This document shows positions 42,729 through 49,862 of a stretch of DNA of 64,000 nt, one piece after another. The notes under the pieces are model-generated. The model saw nothing but the letters and a program-made list of their open reading frames with translations, was not told the origin of the DNA and ran no database searches. The stretch is from positions 1,488,001-1,552,000 of the forward strand of contig CP136956.1 of NCBI GenBank assembly GCA_033105485.1. The letters run 5' to 3'. The translations under genes were made by a program, and so were the position numbers. Source of the DNA: LVI-A0039 sp033105485 (GTDB lineage: Bacteria; Bacillota_I; Bacilli_A; UBA3375). Every line of letters begins with the position of its first letter. Within the stretch, counting starts at the first letter, position 1.

Positions 42729-44378
42729 ATGTTTAAATTTAGTAGTGGTGAAAAAGTTAGAGTAATAGCGTGCGGGATTTTATTTTTCATAAACCCAATA
42801 TATGCAGTAATGTATCATTACCTTTTTGAGTGGTACAAACTCAAAGATTTTAAGACAAGAGATATTTATTTGATAATTGGAGTAGTTATCTGTGCAATAC
42901 CAACAATATACTCAATTGGGTATGTATACTTTGAAATGTTAAGATTAATATTTAATGGAATAGATAATACGATAATTGAATATTTGAAAATTGGTATAAG
43001 TTTTAACGTGATAATAGGTCTAATTCCAGGACTAATATTTTTTCCTCAGTTTAATTGGATAATGATACGTAGATATTATAATGCAGAGGATAATATGGAA
43101 CGCAGGTTAGAAAAAAGCGACCATAAAGTTAAAGAGAATAAGAAAAGTATTTATGATGAAGATGTACAAGAAGCAAATAAAAAAATAGAACTTAAAGAAA
43201 ATGCGTTTAGAATGGGGGTTGATAAAAATTTAGATCCAGTGTATTACAATGAAGATAGTCAAAATTGTATGATGTTCGGAACCACAGGTACAGGTAAAAC
43301 AATATTAGTGATGAATATGATAAAGGACAGTTTGATTAATGGAAATCATCTATTATACGTAAATGGTAAAGGTAATATGGAAGATACCGAAAAAGTAATT
43401 GATATGTGTGATATGTACGGTAAGGAATATGTTGTAATTAATATTGGTGAAGAAAATGAAATTAAGTATAACCCATTTAAAAATGCTAATGCAACAACAA
43501 TTAGGGATATGCTCTTATCATTGAGTGATTGGAGTGAAGAACATTACAAAACAGCAGCAAGTGCTTATTATCAAGTTGTGTTAAATTTAATAGACATAAA
43601 AAAATTCGATATATATAAATTCTTATCGGTAATCGAAGATGAGCAAGCTTTAAAAGATGTACAAGATTCTAAGGAGATGAATGAATGGCTTAAAAAAGCC
43701 AATATGAGTATATTAAATAATTCGAAAGTCGTATCATCTTCAACATCAAGAATAATGCAATTATTTGGGGGAGATGGTGAAAAGATATTTTCCAGTGACG
43801 GAATAGATATTCTTGACGCGATAAAACAGAACAAAGCAATTATAGTAAATTTAAACCCGAATAACTATGCCGAGACATCAAAGGTACTATTTAGATTAAT
43901 CACGTTAGATATAAGAAAGTCATTTGATTATCTAGATGGGAATAAACATTTAATAACTTCTGTATTTGATGAGTTTGGAGTATATGCAAATGATGAATTT
44001 ATTAACGTGTTAAATCAATCTCGTAGTAGTGGGTACAAAATATACCCAACAGCTCAAACGCCGGCAGACATTAAATATACCTTAGGTGAAGATTTTTTAG
44101 ATAGGGTTATTGATAACTGTAACAGTTTCTTATTTGGTCGTGTGAACAGTCCGCAAAGTGCAGGTTACATGGCTGATGTAATGGGTACAATTGAGAAAAT
44201 GCAAATAACTAGAGTAACTAATGAATTAGTCGAGGGAGATATGGGGACTGCAAAAAAAGTGCACCAATATATTTATCACCCCAGTGATATTAAAAGATTA
44301 GGAAAAGGTGAGTTTTTGTATTGCTGTAAGGATACTAACCAAATTGATTATTTATATAGTAAATACTATACAGATTAA
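42729..44378 (+). CDS. Type IV coupling protein, VirD4/TraG family
   Basis: 549 residues from the ATG at 42729, chosen for GAAAGGA just upstream; in-frame ATGs at 42669 and 42678 lie in or next to the palindrome and lack such a site. N-terminal membrane helices (about 12-30, 50-70, 95-115) lead to the ATPase: Walker A FGTTGTGKTILV (about 182) and Walker B SVFDEFG (about 410), then TAQTPADI. It links the relaxosome of element 2 to its channel. It is the last transfer gene before the recombinase block. Confidence 0.92.
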   Translation: MFKFSSGEKVRVIACGILFFINPIYAVMYHYLFEWYKLKDFKTRDIYLIIGVVICAIPTIYSIGYVYFEMLRLIFNGIDNTIIEYLKIGISFNVIIGLIPGLIFFPQFNWIMIRRYYNAEDNMERRLEKSDHKVKENKKSIYDEDVQEANKKIELKENAFRMGVDKNLDPVYYNEDSQNCMMFGTTGTGKTILVMNMIKDSLINGNHLLYVNGKGNMEDTEKVIDMCDMYGKEYVVINIGEENEIKYNPFKNANATTIRDMLLSLSDWSEEHYKTAASAYYQVVLNLIDIKKFDIYKFLSVIEDEQALKDVQDSKEMNEWLKKANMSILNNSKVVSSSTSRIMQLFGGDGEKIFSSDGIDILDAIKQNKAIIVNLNPNNYAETSKVLFRLITLDIRKSFDYLDGNKHLITSVFDEFGVYANDEFINVLNQSRSSGYKIYPTAQTPADIKYTLGEDFLDRVIDNCNSFLFGRVNSPQSAGYMADVMGTIEKMQITRVTNELVEGDMGTAKKVHQYIYHPSDIKRLGKGEFLYCCKDTNQIDYLYSKYYTD

Positions 44379-44382
44379 AAAA

Positions 44383-44394
44383 CGACATATGTCG
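44383..44394. promoter_or_regulatory. Palindrome CGACATATGTCG (element 2 site 9)
   Basis: Perfect dyad four bases after the coupling protein stop. No gene start follows nearby, so here it cannot act in a leader. Confidence 0.8.
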
Positions 44395-44488
44395 TAAATG
44401 TAGAGAAGTAATAAAACTACTAAGTAAAAAGATGCTAGAATATATTTTGAGATTTAAAATTAAGAAAGGAATCTCCGTTATTTTCATG

Positions 44489-44516
44489 TGTTCCACAGTT
44501 AGGTGGAACATTTTTT
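44489..44516 (+). terminator. Intrinsic terminator
   Basis: TGTTCCAC / GTGGAACA stem with six T. The 324 bp from 44379 to 44702 contain palindrome site 9, this terminator, the one at 44642 and no gene. Confidence 0.85.
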
Positions 44517-44641
44517 AATTAATAACGTTATAAAACGTGGTAAAATACTTTTGTCCGAAAGGACTCCCCAGAACAAAATTCTAATAACAATTTTTAAAAA
44601 TATAATTCTCTCTACGAAATTTATATACTTAATAACATAAG

Positions 44642-44674
44642 AAAAAGGAGCCATGTCGTGGCTCCTTTTTTTTC
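44642..44674 (+). terminator. Intrinsic terminator
   Basis: AAAAAGGAGCC / GGCTCCTTTTT with ATGTCGT loop; strong stem and T-run, isolating the recombinase block. Confidence 0.85.
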
Positions 44675-44702
44675 ATGATATAAGCAATTTAATACGAATA
44701 AA

Positions 44703-44711
44703 TGCTATAAT
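44703..44711 (+). promoter_or_regulatory. Extended -10 promoter of small peptide gene, copy 2
   Basis: TGCTATAAT, identical to copy 1, although the sequence further upstream is unrelated. This marks the left limit of conservation. Confidence 0.6.
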
Positions 44712-44808
44712 ATATGTGTCCGAAAAGACGATAAACTAAAAGGTGGTGTAAAATTATTTTACAATTTAAATTAACTCATGGAGTTGGTGTATATATGTAA
44801 GGGAGACA

Positions 44809-44877
44809 ATGCAACAGTTAATAACTGTTCTTGAATTAATTGTTTTAATATTAATTCTTGACTATCTTAAACGATAG
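44809..44877 (+). CDS. 22-residue hydrophobic peptide, candidate type I toxin (copy 2)
   Basis: Same peptide as at 19107 except Val for Ala at residue 12, with the same AAGGGAGACA ribosome binding site. The AACTC/GAGTT hairpin of the leader is kept, but the upstream 15-codon ATG frame of copy 1 is lost (ATG to ATT). So the leader is conserved as RNA, not as a peptide. The downstream regulatory half has diverged more than the peptide. Confidence 0.6.
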   Translation: MQQLITVLELIVLILILDYLKR

Positions 44878-44883
44878 TATTGC

Positions 44884-44901
44884 TTTCCTTAAAATTTTAC
44901 A
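44884..44901. repeat. Direct repeat DR1 of TA-like locus, copy 2
   Basis: TTTCCTTAAAATTTTACA, identical to DR2 at 44950 but different from the copy 1 repeat by one inserted base and one substitution. Confidence 0.8.
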
Positions 44902-44915
44902 TCACTTCAACATAA

Positions 44916-44966
44916 CAAAAGAGACCTGCGCAAACAGGTCTCTTTTCTATTTCCTTAAAATTTTAC
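44916..44966 (-). ncRNA. Predicted antisense RNA (antitoxin candidate), copy 2
   Basis: A minus-strand promoter (TTTACA-18 bp-TATAAT) predicts a start near 44966 and an end at the shared terminator. Complementary to DR1 of its own peptide mRNA over 18 nt. Confidence 0.6.
44917..44946. terminator. Bidirectional terminator, copy 2
   Basis: AAAAGAGACCTG / CAGGTCTCTTTT, a perfect 12 bp stem with CGCAAA loop. A-run and T-run on both sides allow termination in both directions. Confidence 0.85.
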
Positions 44967-44967
44967 A
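44950..44967. repeat. Direct repeat DR2 of TA-like locus, copy 2
   Basis: Second TTTCCTTAAAATTTTACA, at the start of the predicted antisense RNA. Confidence 0.8.
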
Positions 44968-44972
44968 CTTTA

Positions 44973-45002
44973 ATTATATCATTATTCACATATTAATGTA
45001 AA
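44973..45002 (-). promoter_or_regulatory. Antisense RNA promoter, copy 2
   Basis: TTTACA (45002-44997) and TATAAT (44978-44973) on the minus strand with 18 bp spacing. TTCAC/GTGAA-type dyads surround it as in copy 1, the first one degenerated. Confidence 0.6.
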
Positions 45003-45100
45003 ATTTATTCACAACATGGTGTGAACATTACGTTTTCTGAAACTGTTTTATAATATATTTTGGTGCAAAGAGCACCGACCATTAATTAGGAGATGATGTT

Positions 45101-46330
45101 ATGAAACGAGTAATTGGTTATGTACGAGTGAGTACAGATGAACAATATGTTAAAGGGTATTCGATACCTGAGCAAATTGAAACTATTAATAAGTATTGTG
45201 CTAACAATGGCATAGAGAATGTAGAAATTATTAATGATGATGGTTTAAGTGGTAAAACATTAGAACGAGCAGGTATTCAGCGAGTGTTGAAAGAAGTGAA
45301 GAAGAAAGATGTTGACATGTTTATTATCAAAAAAGTGGATAGACTGGGTCGTAATCACGCAGACAATGAACATATTATGCTAACATGTATGTCTAATGGA
45401 ACAAACTTTATTAGCATAACGGAAGATTTTAACTTACAAACTGCAATGGGAAGATTTGCGTTTAACCTTGGAGGTATTGTAGCTCAGTTAGAAAGTGAGC
45501 AAATAGGTGAACGGTCAGTAGATGGTTTAGTACAGAAAGCAAGGCAAGGTGAGTATCCTCATGGAAATATTGTTCCCTATGGTTTTAGGAAAAATGAAAG
45601 GCATTATTTGATTGCTATTAACTCTGAAATTGAAGTAATACAAAAAGTATTTGAATATTATGTGTTATATAATTTTACTGCACATGAAGTTGTGCAACGT
45701 ATAAAGGAAGAAACAGGTAAAGAGATATCCCAAGGAATGGTTTATAGATTTATCACTAGAGAACTGTATAGAGGGCGTGTTAATTCGGGGTCAGGGAAAC
45801 GTGTTGTGTTATGTAAATATATGGAGCAAGAAGATGAAACTGAAATTGATCACTTTATTAATAGTGAACTTAAACCCGACACTGAGCTAAAACCTATAAT
45901 TACTGATGAGATGATTGATTTGTTGGAAAACAGAAGTAAAGTAAGAAAGTATGGTAAGCATGTATATAAATATAGGAATATGGTATACATCAATGGCAAA
46001 CTTGCTAAGCATGATAAAAAGAAGAAACAATCAGGGCGAGAGTATTGGTACTACTTCGTTGAAGAAAAAGGAAAGAAGAAATATGTAAATCAAAATGATA
46101 TAGATATGGCACTTAAGAAACATATATCCGAAATTGAGTACAATGAGTTTTTGGGCTTTGATGAAGAAGTTACAAATATAGCGAAACTATACACTCGTAA
46201 CAAGATGTCGAAAAATAATTTTTTAGAACAAATTGAAGAAAAGAGAAAACAATATGAAAGATTGACCCAAGATTTCAAAATGGTGAAAATTGACAAATCG
46301 AACTCTAAAACTACAATAAAATTTGAATAA
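45101..46330 (+). CDS. Large serine recombinase/integrase, copy 2
   Basis: 409 residues, about 97% identical to the protein at 19391 by direct comparison. Differences are mostly conservative and scattered (for example NQYCADNG to NKYCANNG, MELLEKRS to IDLLENRS). Catalytic S11, the arginine motifs and the Cys-free zinc-ribbon position are the same. Same promoter, GGTGC/GCACC hairpin and AGGAGATGAT ribosome binding site. Near identity implies that both elements recognise the same attachment site and can cross-mobilise. Confidence 0.93.
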   Translation: MKRVIGYVRVSTDEQYVKGYSIPEQIETINKYCANNGIENVEIINDDGLSGKTLERAGIQRVLKEVKKKDVDMFIIKKVDRLGRNHADNEHIMLTCMSNGTNFISITEDFNLQTAMGRFAFNLGGIVAQLESEQIGERSVDGLVQKARQGEYPHGNIVPYGFRKNERHYLIAINSEIEVIQKVFEYYVLYNFTAHEVVQRIKEETGKEISQGMVYRFITRELYRGRVNSGSGKRVVLCKYMEQEDETEIDHFINSELKPDTELKPIITDEMIDLLENRSKVRKYGKHVYKYRNMVYINGKLAKHDKKKKQSGREYWYYFVEEKGKKKYVNQNDIDMALKKHISEIEYNEFLGFDEEVTNIAKLYTRNKMSKNNFLEQIEEKRKQYERLTQDFKMVKIDKSNSKTTIKFE

Positions 46331-46460
46331 ATAGACATTAGAAACTGGCAAAATGGTATAATATATGTAAGAAAATGGCACTGTTAGGTGCTGTTTGCTA
46401 GATTAAAAATAAATATACTGTATGCCTCAGGTTGCTTGTTATGAAGACCGATTGGCTCCA
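46331..46460. other. Candidate right-end attachment region of element 2
   Basis: Matches 20621-20749 up to GATTGGCTCCA, after which the host chromosome is inferred to start. The best candidate for the element-chromosome junction in the window. Confidence 0.45.
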
Positions 46461-46504
46461 TTAAAAGTTTTAGTTAAGATTAGATTTAACTAAGACTTTT
46501 TTAA
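46461..46504 (+). terminator. Long terminator at the element-chromosome border
   Basis: TTAAAAGTTTTAGTTAA pairs with TTAACTAAGACTTTT (one G-U pair), followed by TTAATTTT. It begins exactly where similarity to the element 1 end stops. Confidence 0.7.
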
Positions 46505-46519
46505 TTTTAAGGGGGATAT

Positions 46520-46732
46520 ATGAAAGTTGGGATGAGGAAAACAAATTATAAACGTCGAGCAAAAAATAACCTTTGGAAGAGCACGGTCGGTATTACGCCG
46601 GCAACTGCTAAGCGTAGAGTTAAGAAAAAAGTAAATCCATTATACGGGACTAAGGTTAGTGGAACGATGAAGCCGAAGAAGAAAGTTTACAATAAGGTTT
46701 ATAAGAAAACTACATTTAGTATTTGGAAGTAG
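46520..46732 (+). CDS. Small strongly basic protein
   Basis: 70 residues, 24 or more Lys/Arg, ATG after AAGGGGGATAT. The pattern KRRVKKKVNPLYGTK...PKKKVYNKVYKKTTF resembles a family of short basic proteins common in Bacillota genomes and phages, of unknown role. Probably nucleic-acid associated. First gene to the right of the proposed element border. Confidence 0.55.
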   Translation: MKVGMRKTNYKRRAKNNLWKSTVGITPATAKRRVKKKVNPLYGTKVSGTMKPKKKVYNKVYKKTTFSIWK

Positions 46733-46768
46733 TATAATATATTAATGACAATGATAAAAGGAGATACG

Positions 46769-46987
46769 ATGAGTTGTACATTCGAAAGTAATCAGGCAGT
46801 ATTAAACAAAGTAAGAGAAAAAGGTTTCTCAAACGATAAATTAGATAATCCATATACACTACAATGTGAATGTGGATCAACAGTTGAAATGGATACATTT
46901 GAAACAAAATGTACTAATTGTGGTGGAATCTTTGTAGTTACACCATGTAGTCAGGATTCAGAAGCTAATATTGTATTTGTGAGTTAA
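46769..46987 (+). CDS. Zinc-ribbon small protein
   Basis: 72 residues from the ATG at 46769 (AAAGGAGATACG before it). CECGSTVEMDTFETKCTNCG gives a four-Cys zinc ribbon. The stop overlaps the following exonuclease-like gene by one base (TAATG), so the two are co-translated. Exact function unknown. Confidence 0.65.
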   Translation: MSCTFESNQAVLNKVREKGFSNDKLDNPYTLQCECGSTVEMDTFETKCTNCGGIFVVTPCSQDSEANIVFVS

Positions 46988-47826
46988 TGAGAAAATTATT
47001 AATAGATACTGAGTTTATCCGCGCAACTAAAGAACGAGTTCATTTTATTGAGGTCGCTCTTCTTGATGTTGAGACTGGAAAAGTAGTTGACTATCATTTT
47101 GATGCTAAACTAAATAATTGGGAACACAGATATTTTACACGAGCATTAAATGGACATTATGGAGTTCGTACGCAGGCGGTATTTGAGGCGGTTAATGCTT
47201 TGCATAGTGGTGAGTTTGATACAGAACTTGTAGATCAATTTTGCATGAAAAATAAATTTGACTATAGTTATAAAAAGATGCGTCACGTAAAAGCGCTTGA
47301 ACCTGTATTAAGTAACTGTGAGTTATACGCTTGGGATATTTCTAATGATAAAGATTTATTTAAGCAAATAACCCCAAACAATTTTGAACTTATAGATGTT
47401 CAACAAAAGTGGAAGCAAAAGTTTGGTGGTAATCAATTATCATTGATTGATGCTTACAAGCATACTTTATACAATTCGGGACATAAGGATTTTAGAAACT
47501 TAATAGAATACGCACACTATGCATGTTGTGATGTGATGTTACTAGAAAAAGTCATGAGCTTTATTGAGAATCATGAAGGTGAATTATTCCCAATTCCTGT
47601 AATGAAGTCGATACGTGATAAGAAAGTAATCGAGCATGAAAACAATATTGTAAGATGGAAACAGAATGTTGAAGAATTAAATCAATTGATAGATAATGCA
47701 ATTGAAAGTGATGAAATGCAATTACTAAGTAAGAAGTTAGTTCGTCATAAACAAAAGATTTCTAAGGCTTCAAATAATAAGGAGCGCTTGCTAAATGTTA
47801 ATGTATATGAACAACCATGGTGGTAA
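46987..47826 (+). CDS. DEDDh-type 3'-5' exonuclease-like protein
   Basis: 279 residues. Exo I motif LLIDTEF (D7, E9), Exo II around YAWDISNDKD (D117) and Exo III HYACCD (H177, D182, Hx4D) give the DEDDh set of metal and proton-transfer residues. The C-terminal ~80 residues form a helical, partly coiled-coil extension. Probably acts on RNA or DNA ends; the substrate is not clear. Coupled to the zinc-ribbon gene before it. Confidence 0.75.
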   Translation: MRKLLIDTEFIRATKERVHFIEVALLDVETGKVVDYHFDAKLNNWEHRYFTRALNGHYGVRTQAVFEAVNALHSGEFDTELVDQFCMKNKFDYSYKKMRHVKALEPVLSNCELYAWDISNDKDLFKQITPNNFELIDVQQKWKQKFGGNQLSLIDAYKHTLYNSGHKDFRNLIEYAHYACCDVMLLEKVMSFIENHEGELFPIPVMKSIRDKKVIEHENNIVRWKQNVEELNQLIDNAIESDEMQLLSKKLVRHKQKISKASNNKERLLNVNVYEQPWW

Positions 47827-47870
47827 AAAAACAAGCTATAAATAATATTAATTTTTTTTTGAAAAAACGC

Positions 47871-47898
47871 TTGACATTTTTTTGCATCATGGTATACT
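47871..47898 (+). promoter_or_regulatory. Strong stable-RNA promoter
   Basis: TTGACA (47871-47876) and TATACT with upstream TGG (47893-47898), 16 bp spacer, preceded by A/T tracts like an UP element. It drives the tRNA-tRNA-5S unit. Confidence 0.85.
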
Positions 47899-47943
47899 AT
47901 ATATGTATCAAGGTGATACGGAAACACAAAAGCATAATAAAAT

Positions 47944-48020
47944 GGTCTGGTAGTTCAGTTGGTTAGAATATCCGCCTGTCACGTGGAAGGTCGCGGGTTC
48001 GAGTCCCGTCCAGACCGCCA
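47944..48020 (+). tRNA. tRNA-Asp (GTC)
   Basis: 77 nt cloverleaf with acceptor GGTCTGG/CCAGACC, D arm AGTTCAGTTGGTTAGAAT, anticodon loop CTGTCAC (GTC), T arm GGGTTCGAGTCCC, and encoded CCA end. Confidence 0.97.
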
Positions 48021-48032
48021 TTTTTATTTTAT

Positions 48033-48108
<76 letters not shown>

Positions 48109-48112
48109 TTAT

Positions 48113-48218
<106 letters not shown>

Positions 48219-48224
48219 TTAAAT

Positions 48225-48253
48225 AAAGTCAACTCATTTGAGTTGACTTTTTT
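48225..48253 (+). terminator. Terminator of the tRNA-5S unit
   Basis: AAAGTCAACTC / GAGTTGACTTT with ATTT loop and T-run. Confidence 0.9.
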
Positions 48254-48284
48254 TATGTTATAATCATTTTAATTAGGAGGTAAT

Positions 48285-48629
48285 ATGGACTATAGACAAA
48301 TAGCTGCTAAGCTGCCAAATGTAGAATTGACATTTCCATTCAATGAAGAAACTCATGTATATAAAGTAGAAGGTAAGATGTTCATGTTAACAGATCCATT
48401 TGTCAAAACGCTTAGTTTAAAAAATACTCCAGATAAAAACTATTTTTTACGTTCTAGTTATGACTATATAAAAGTAGGTTACCACCTTAACAAGGAACAC
48501 TGGATTACAATTGAATTAGACGGCTGTGAAAATCAAGATTTGGTTGCTAGTTTAATTGTTGAATCATACTCAGCGGTAATTGCAAAATTACCAAAGAAGA
48601 CCCGTTTAAAATACAGTGATTATTTGTAA
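48285..48629 (+). CDS. MmcQ/YjbR-family protein
   Basis: 114 residues, usual size. Family features include the early LTFPFNEETHVYKVEGKMF segment and the late KTRLKYSDYL end. Members have a CyaY-like fold and are described as DNA-binding-like, but no firm activity is known. ATG follows TAGGAGGTAAT. Own transcription unit between the 5S terminator and the rpsF promoter. Confidence 0.8.
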   Translation: MDYRQIAAKLPNVELTFPFNEETHVYKVEGKMFMLTDPFVKTLSLKNTPDKNYFLRSSYDYIKVGYHLNKEHWITIELDGCENQDLVASLIVESYSAVIAKLPKKTRLKYSDYL

Positions 48630-48635
48630 AAACTG

Positions 48636-48731
48636 ACATGTAAGCTTGATTGTATGCTATAATACTTAACGAGTAAAATGTTTTTACTCCTTGCTAATAC
48701 TTAGATATTAGCCAAAAGACCATAAGGAGGA
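48636..48731 (+). promoter_or_regulatory. rpsF promoter and structured leader
   Basis: Extended -10 TGCTATAAT (TATAAT near 48657-48662), then hairpin GAGTAAAA/TTTTACTC and a TTGCTAATA/TATTAGCCAA stem just before AAGGAGG. The leader could be an S6:S18 autoregulatory site, known before rpsF in many bacteria; I cannot confirm its consensus. Confidence 0.55.
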
Positions 48732-48736
48732 ATATA

Positions 48737-49057
48737 ATGAAAAAGTACGAAATCGGATTAATTCTTGCACCAACTTTAGATGAAGCTACTACTGAAGCTA
48801 CTATTGCTAAGTTAAAAGCTATCTATACTGACGCAGGAAGTCAAATCATTGATGAAGAAACTGTTGGAATTAAGGAAATGGCATATGAAATCGAAGACCA
48901 CGCAACTGGATTCTATTTCTATATGGTAGCTACTGCTAACAGCGAAATCAACCAAGAATTTGAACGTGTTTGTCGTATTTCAGAGGAAGTTTTACGTTTC
49001 TTAGTAATTAACGTAGAAGACGCACCTGGAAACACTTTAGACATCTTAAGAAAATAA
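48737..49057 (+). CDS. rpsF: 30S ribosomal protein S6
   Basis: 106 residues. Starts MKKYEIGLILAPTLDE, with the conserved KEMAYEIEDHATGFYF and LRFLVINVE strands of S6. It binds the 30S platform with S18, encoded two genes downstream. Operon rpsF-ssb-rpsR is the classic arrangement. ATG after AAGGAGGAATATA. Confidence 0.97.
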   Translation: MKKYEIGLILAPTLDEATTEATIAKLKAIYTDAGSQIIDEETVGIKEMAYEIEDHATGFYFYMVATANSEINQEFERVCRISEEVLRFLVINVEDAPGNTLDILRK

Positions 49058-49070
49058 TTTTGGAGAAATT

Positions 49071-49529
49071 ATGGTAAACAATGTAACACTATTAGGTCGA
49101 ATCACAAGAGACCCTGAAGTTAAGGCAGTAGGTAATGGAAGTGCAGTTTGTAACTTTTCATTAGCTGTAAACCGTAACTTTAAAAATCAACAAGGTGAAT
49201 ATGAAGCAGATTTTATAAATGTAGTAGCATTTGGAAATACAGCTCAGCGTATGCAACAATACGTTTCAAAAGGTAATTTATTAGCAGTTACTGGTCGCAT
49301 TCAAACTCGTAATTATGAAAATAATATGGGTCAACGTGTATACGTTACGGAAGTAGTTGCGAATAATGTATCGTTTGTTGAATCTAGAAATTCTAGAAAT
49401 AATTCAGGTAACCAAGATCCGTACAATAGTGCTGCTCCAAGTCCTTACGACTCAATGGGTGGTTCAGGATTTGATGCATCAGCAGTTAATGACTTCAGTG
49501 ACATTGATGATGATGACTTACCATTCTAA
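49071..49529 (+). CDS. ssb: Single-stranded DNA-binding protein
   Basis: 152 residues. OB-fold N-terminus (MVNNVTLLGRITRDPEVK, FINVVAFGNTA, GRIQTRNYEN), a Ser/Asn-rich linker and the acidic tip DIDDDDLPF that recruits replication and repair proteins. Sits between rpsF and rpsR as in most Bacillota. Confidence 0.97.
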   Translation: MVNNVTLLGRITRDPEVKAVGNGSAVCNFSLAVNRNFKNQQGEYEADFINVVAFGNTAQRMQQYVSKGNLLAVTGRIQTRNYENNMGQRVYVTEVVANNVSFVESRNSRNNSGNQDPYNSAAPSPYDSMGGSGFDASAVNDFSDIDDDDLPF

Positions 49530-49549
49530 TTAAAGTAAAGGAGACTATC

Positions 49550-49804
49550 ATGGCTAGAAAACCAATGAAGAAAAAACCAGCATACTTTAGATCTAGAAAA
49601 GAATGTTATTTCACTAAAAACAACATTCAGTATATTGATCACAAAGATACTGATTTATTATTTAAATATATCAACGATAAAGGTAAAATTAAGTCAAGAC
49701 GTGCAACTGGTACAAAAGCAATTTACCAACGTAAATTAGCAACTGCTATCAAACGTTCTCGTCACATGGCATTAATGCCATTCGTTAAAATTACAACGAA
49801 ATAA
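49550..49804 (+). CDS. rpsR: 30S ribosomal protein S18
   Basis: 84 residues. Contains IDHKDTDLLFKYINDKGKI, RRATGTKAIYQRKLATAIKR and RHMALMPFV, the S18 core. Early basic and aromatic N-terminus has one Cys, so it is not the four-Cys C+ form. Ends the rpsF operon before a terminator. Confidence 0.96.
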   Translation: MARKPMKKKPAYFRSRKECYFTKNNIQYIDHKDTDLLFKYINDKGKIKSRRATGTKAIYQRKLATAIKRSRHMALMPFVKITTK

Positions 49805-49813
49805 TTCAAGTAA

Positions 49814-49845
49814 TCACACAGATTTTTTCTGTGTGCTTATTTTTA
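49814..49845 (+). terminator. Intrinsic terminator after rpsR
   Basis: CACACAGA... / CTGTGTG stem with T-rich loop and CTTATTTTT tail. Confidence 0.8.
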
Positions 49846-49862
49846 TAAAAAAGTGAGGTTTT

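Larger units (their letters stand above)
20750..46460. mobile_element. Integrative/conjugative element 2
   Basis: Second complete set of conjugation genes: ParA/ParB, surface adhesin, pilin, VirB6, VirB3-VirB4 fusion, bifunctional wall hydrolase, candidate oriT, replication-relaxation protein, coupling protein and serine recombinase. It sits between two direct copies of a roughly 1.75 kb recombinase block. That arrangement suggests tandem integration of two elements that use the same attachment specificity. Exact att dinucleotides cannot be read without an empty site. Confidence 0.75.
44703..46460. repeat. Direct repeat block, copy 2 (peptide/antisense locus plus recombinase)
   Basis: Counterpart of 19001-20749, same orientation, about 25.7 kb apart. 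Homologous recombination between the two would delete element 2 precisely and leave one recombinase. Confidence 0.92.

Noticed and set aside
24641..44394. CGACATATGTCG sites as intrinsic terminators
   Set aside because: Stem of only four to five bp and no T-run after any copy.
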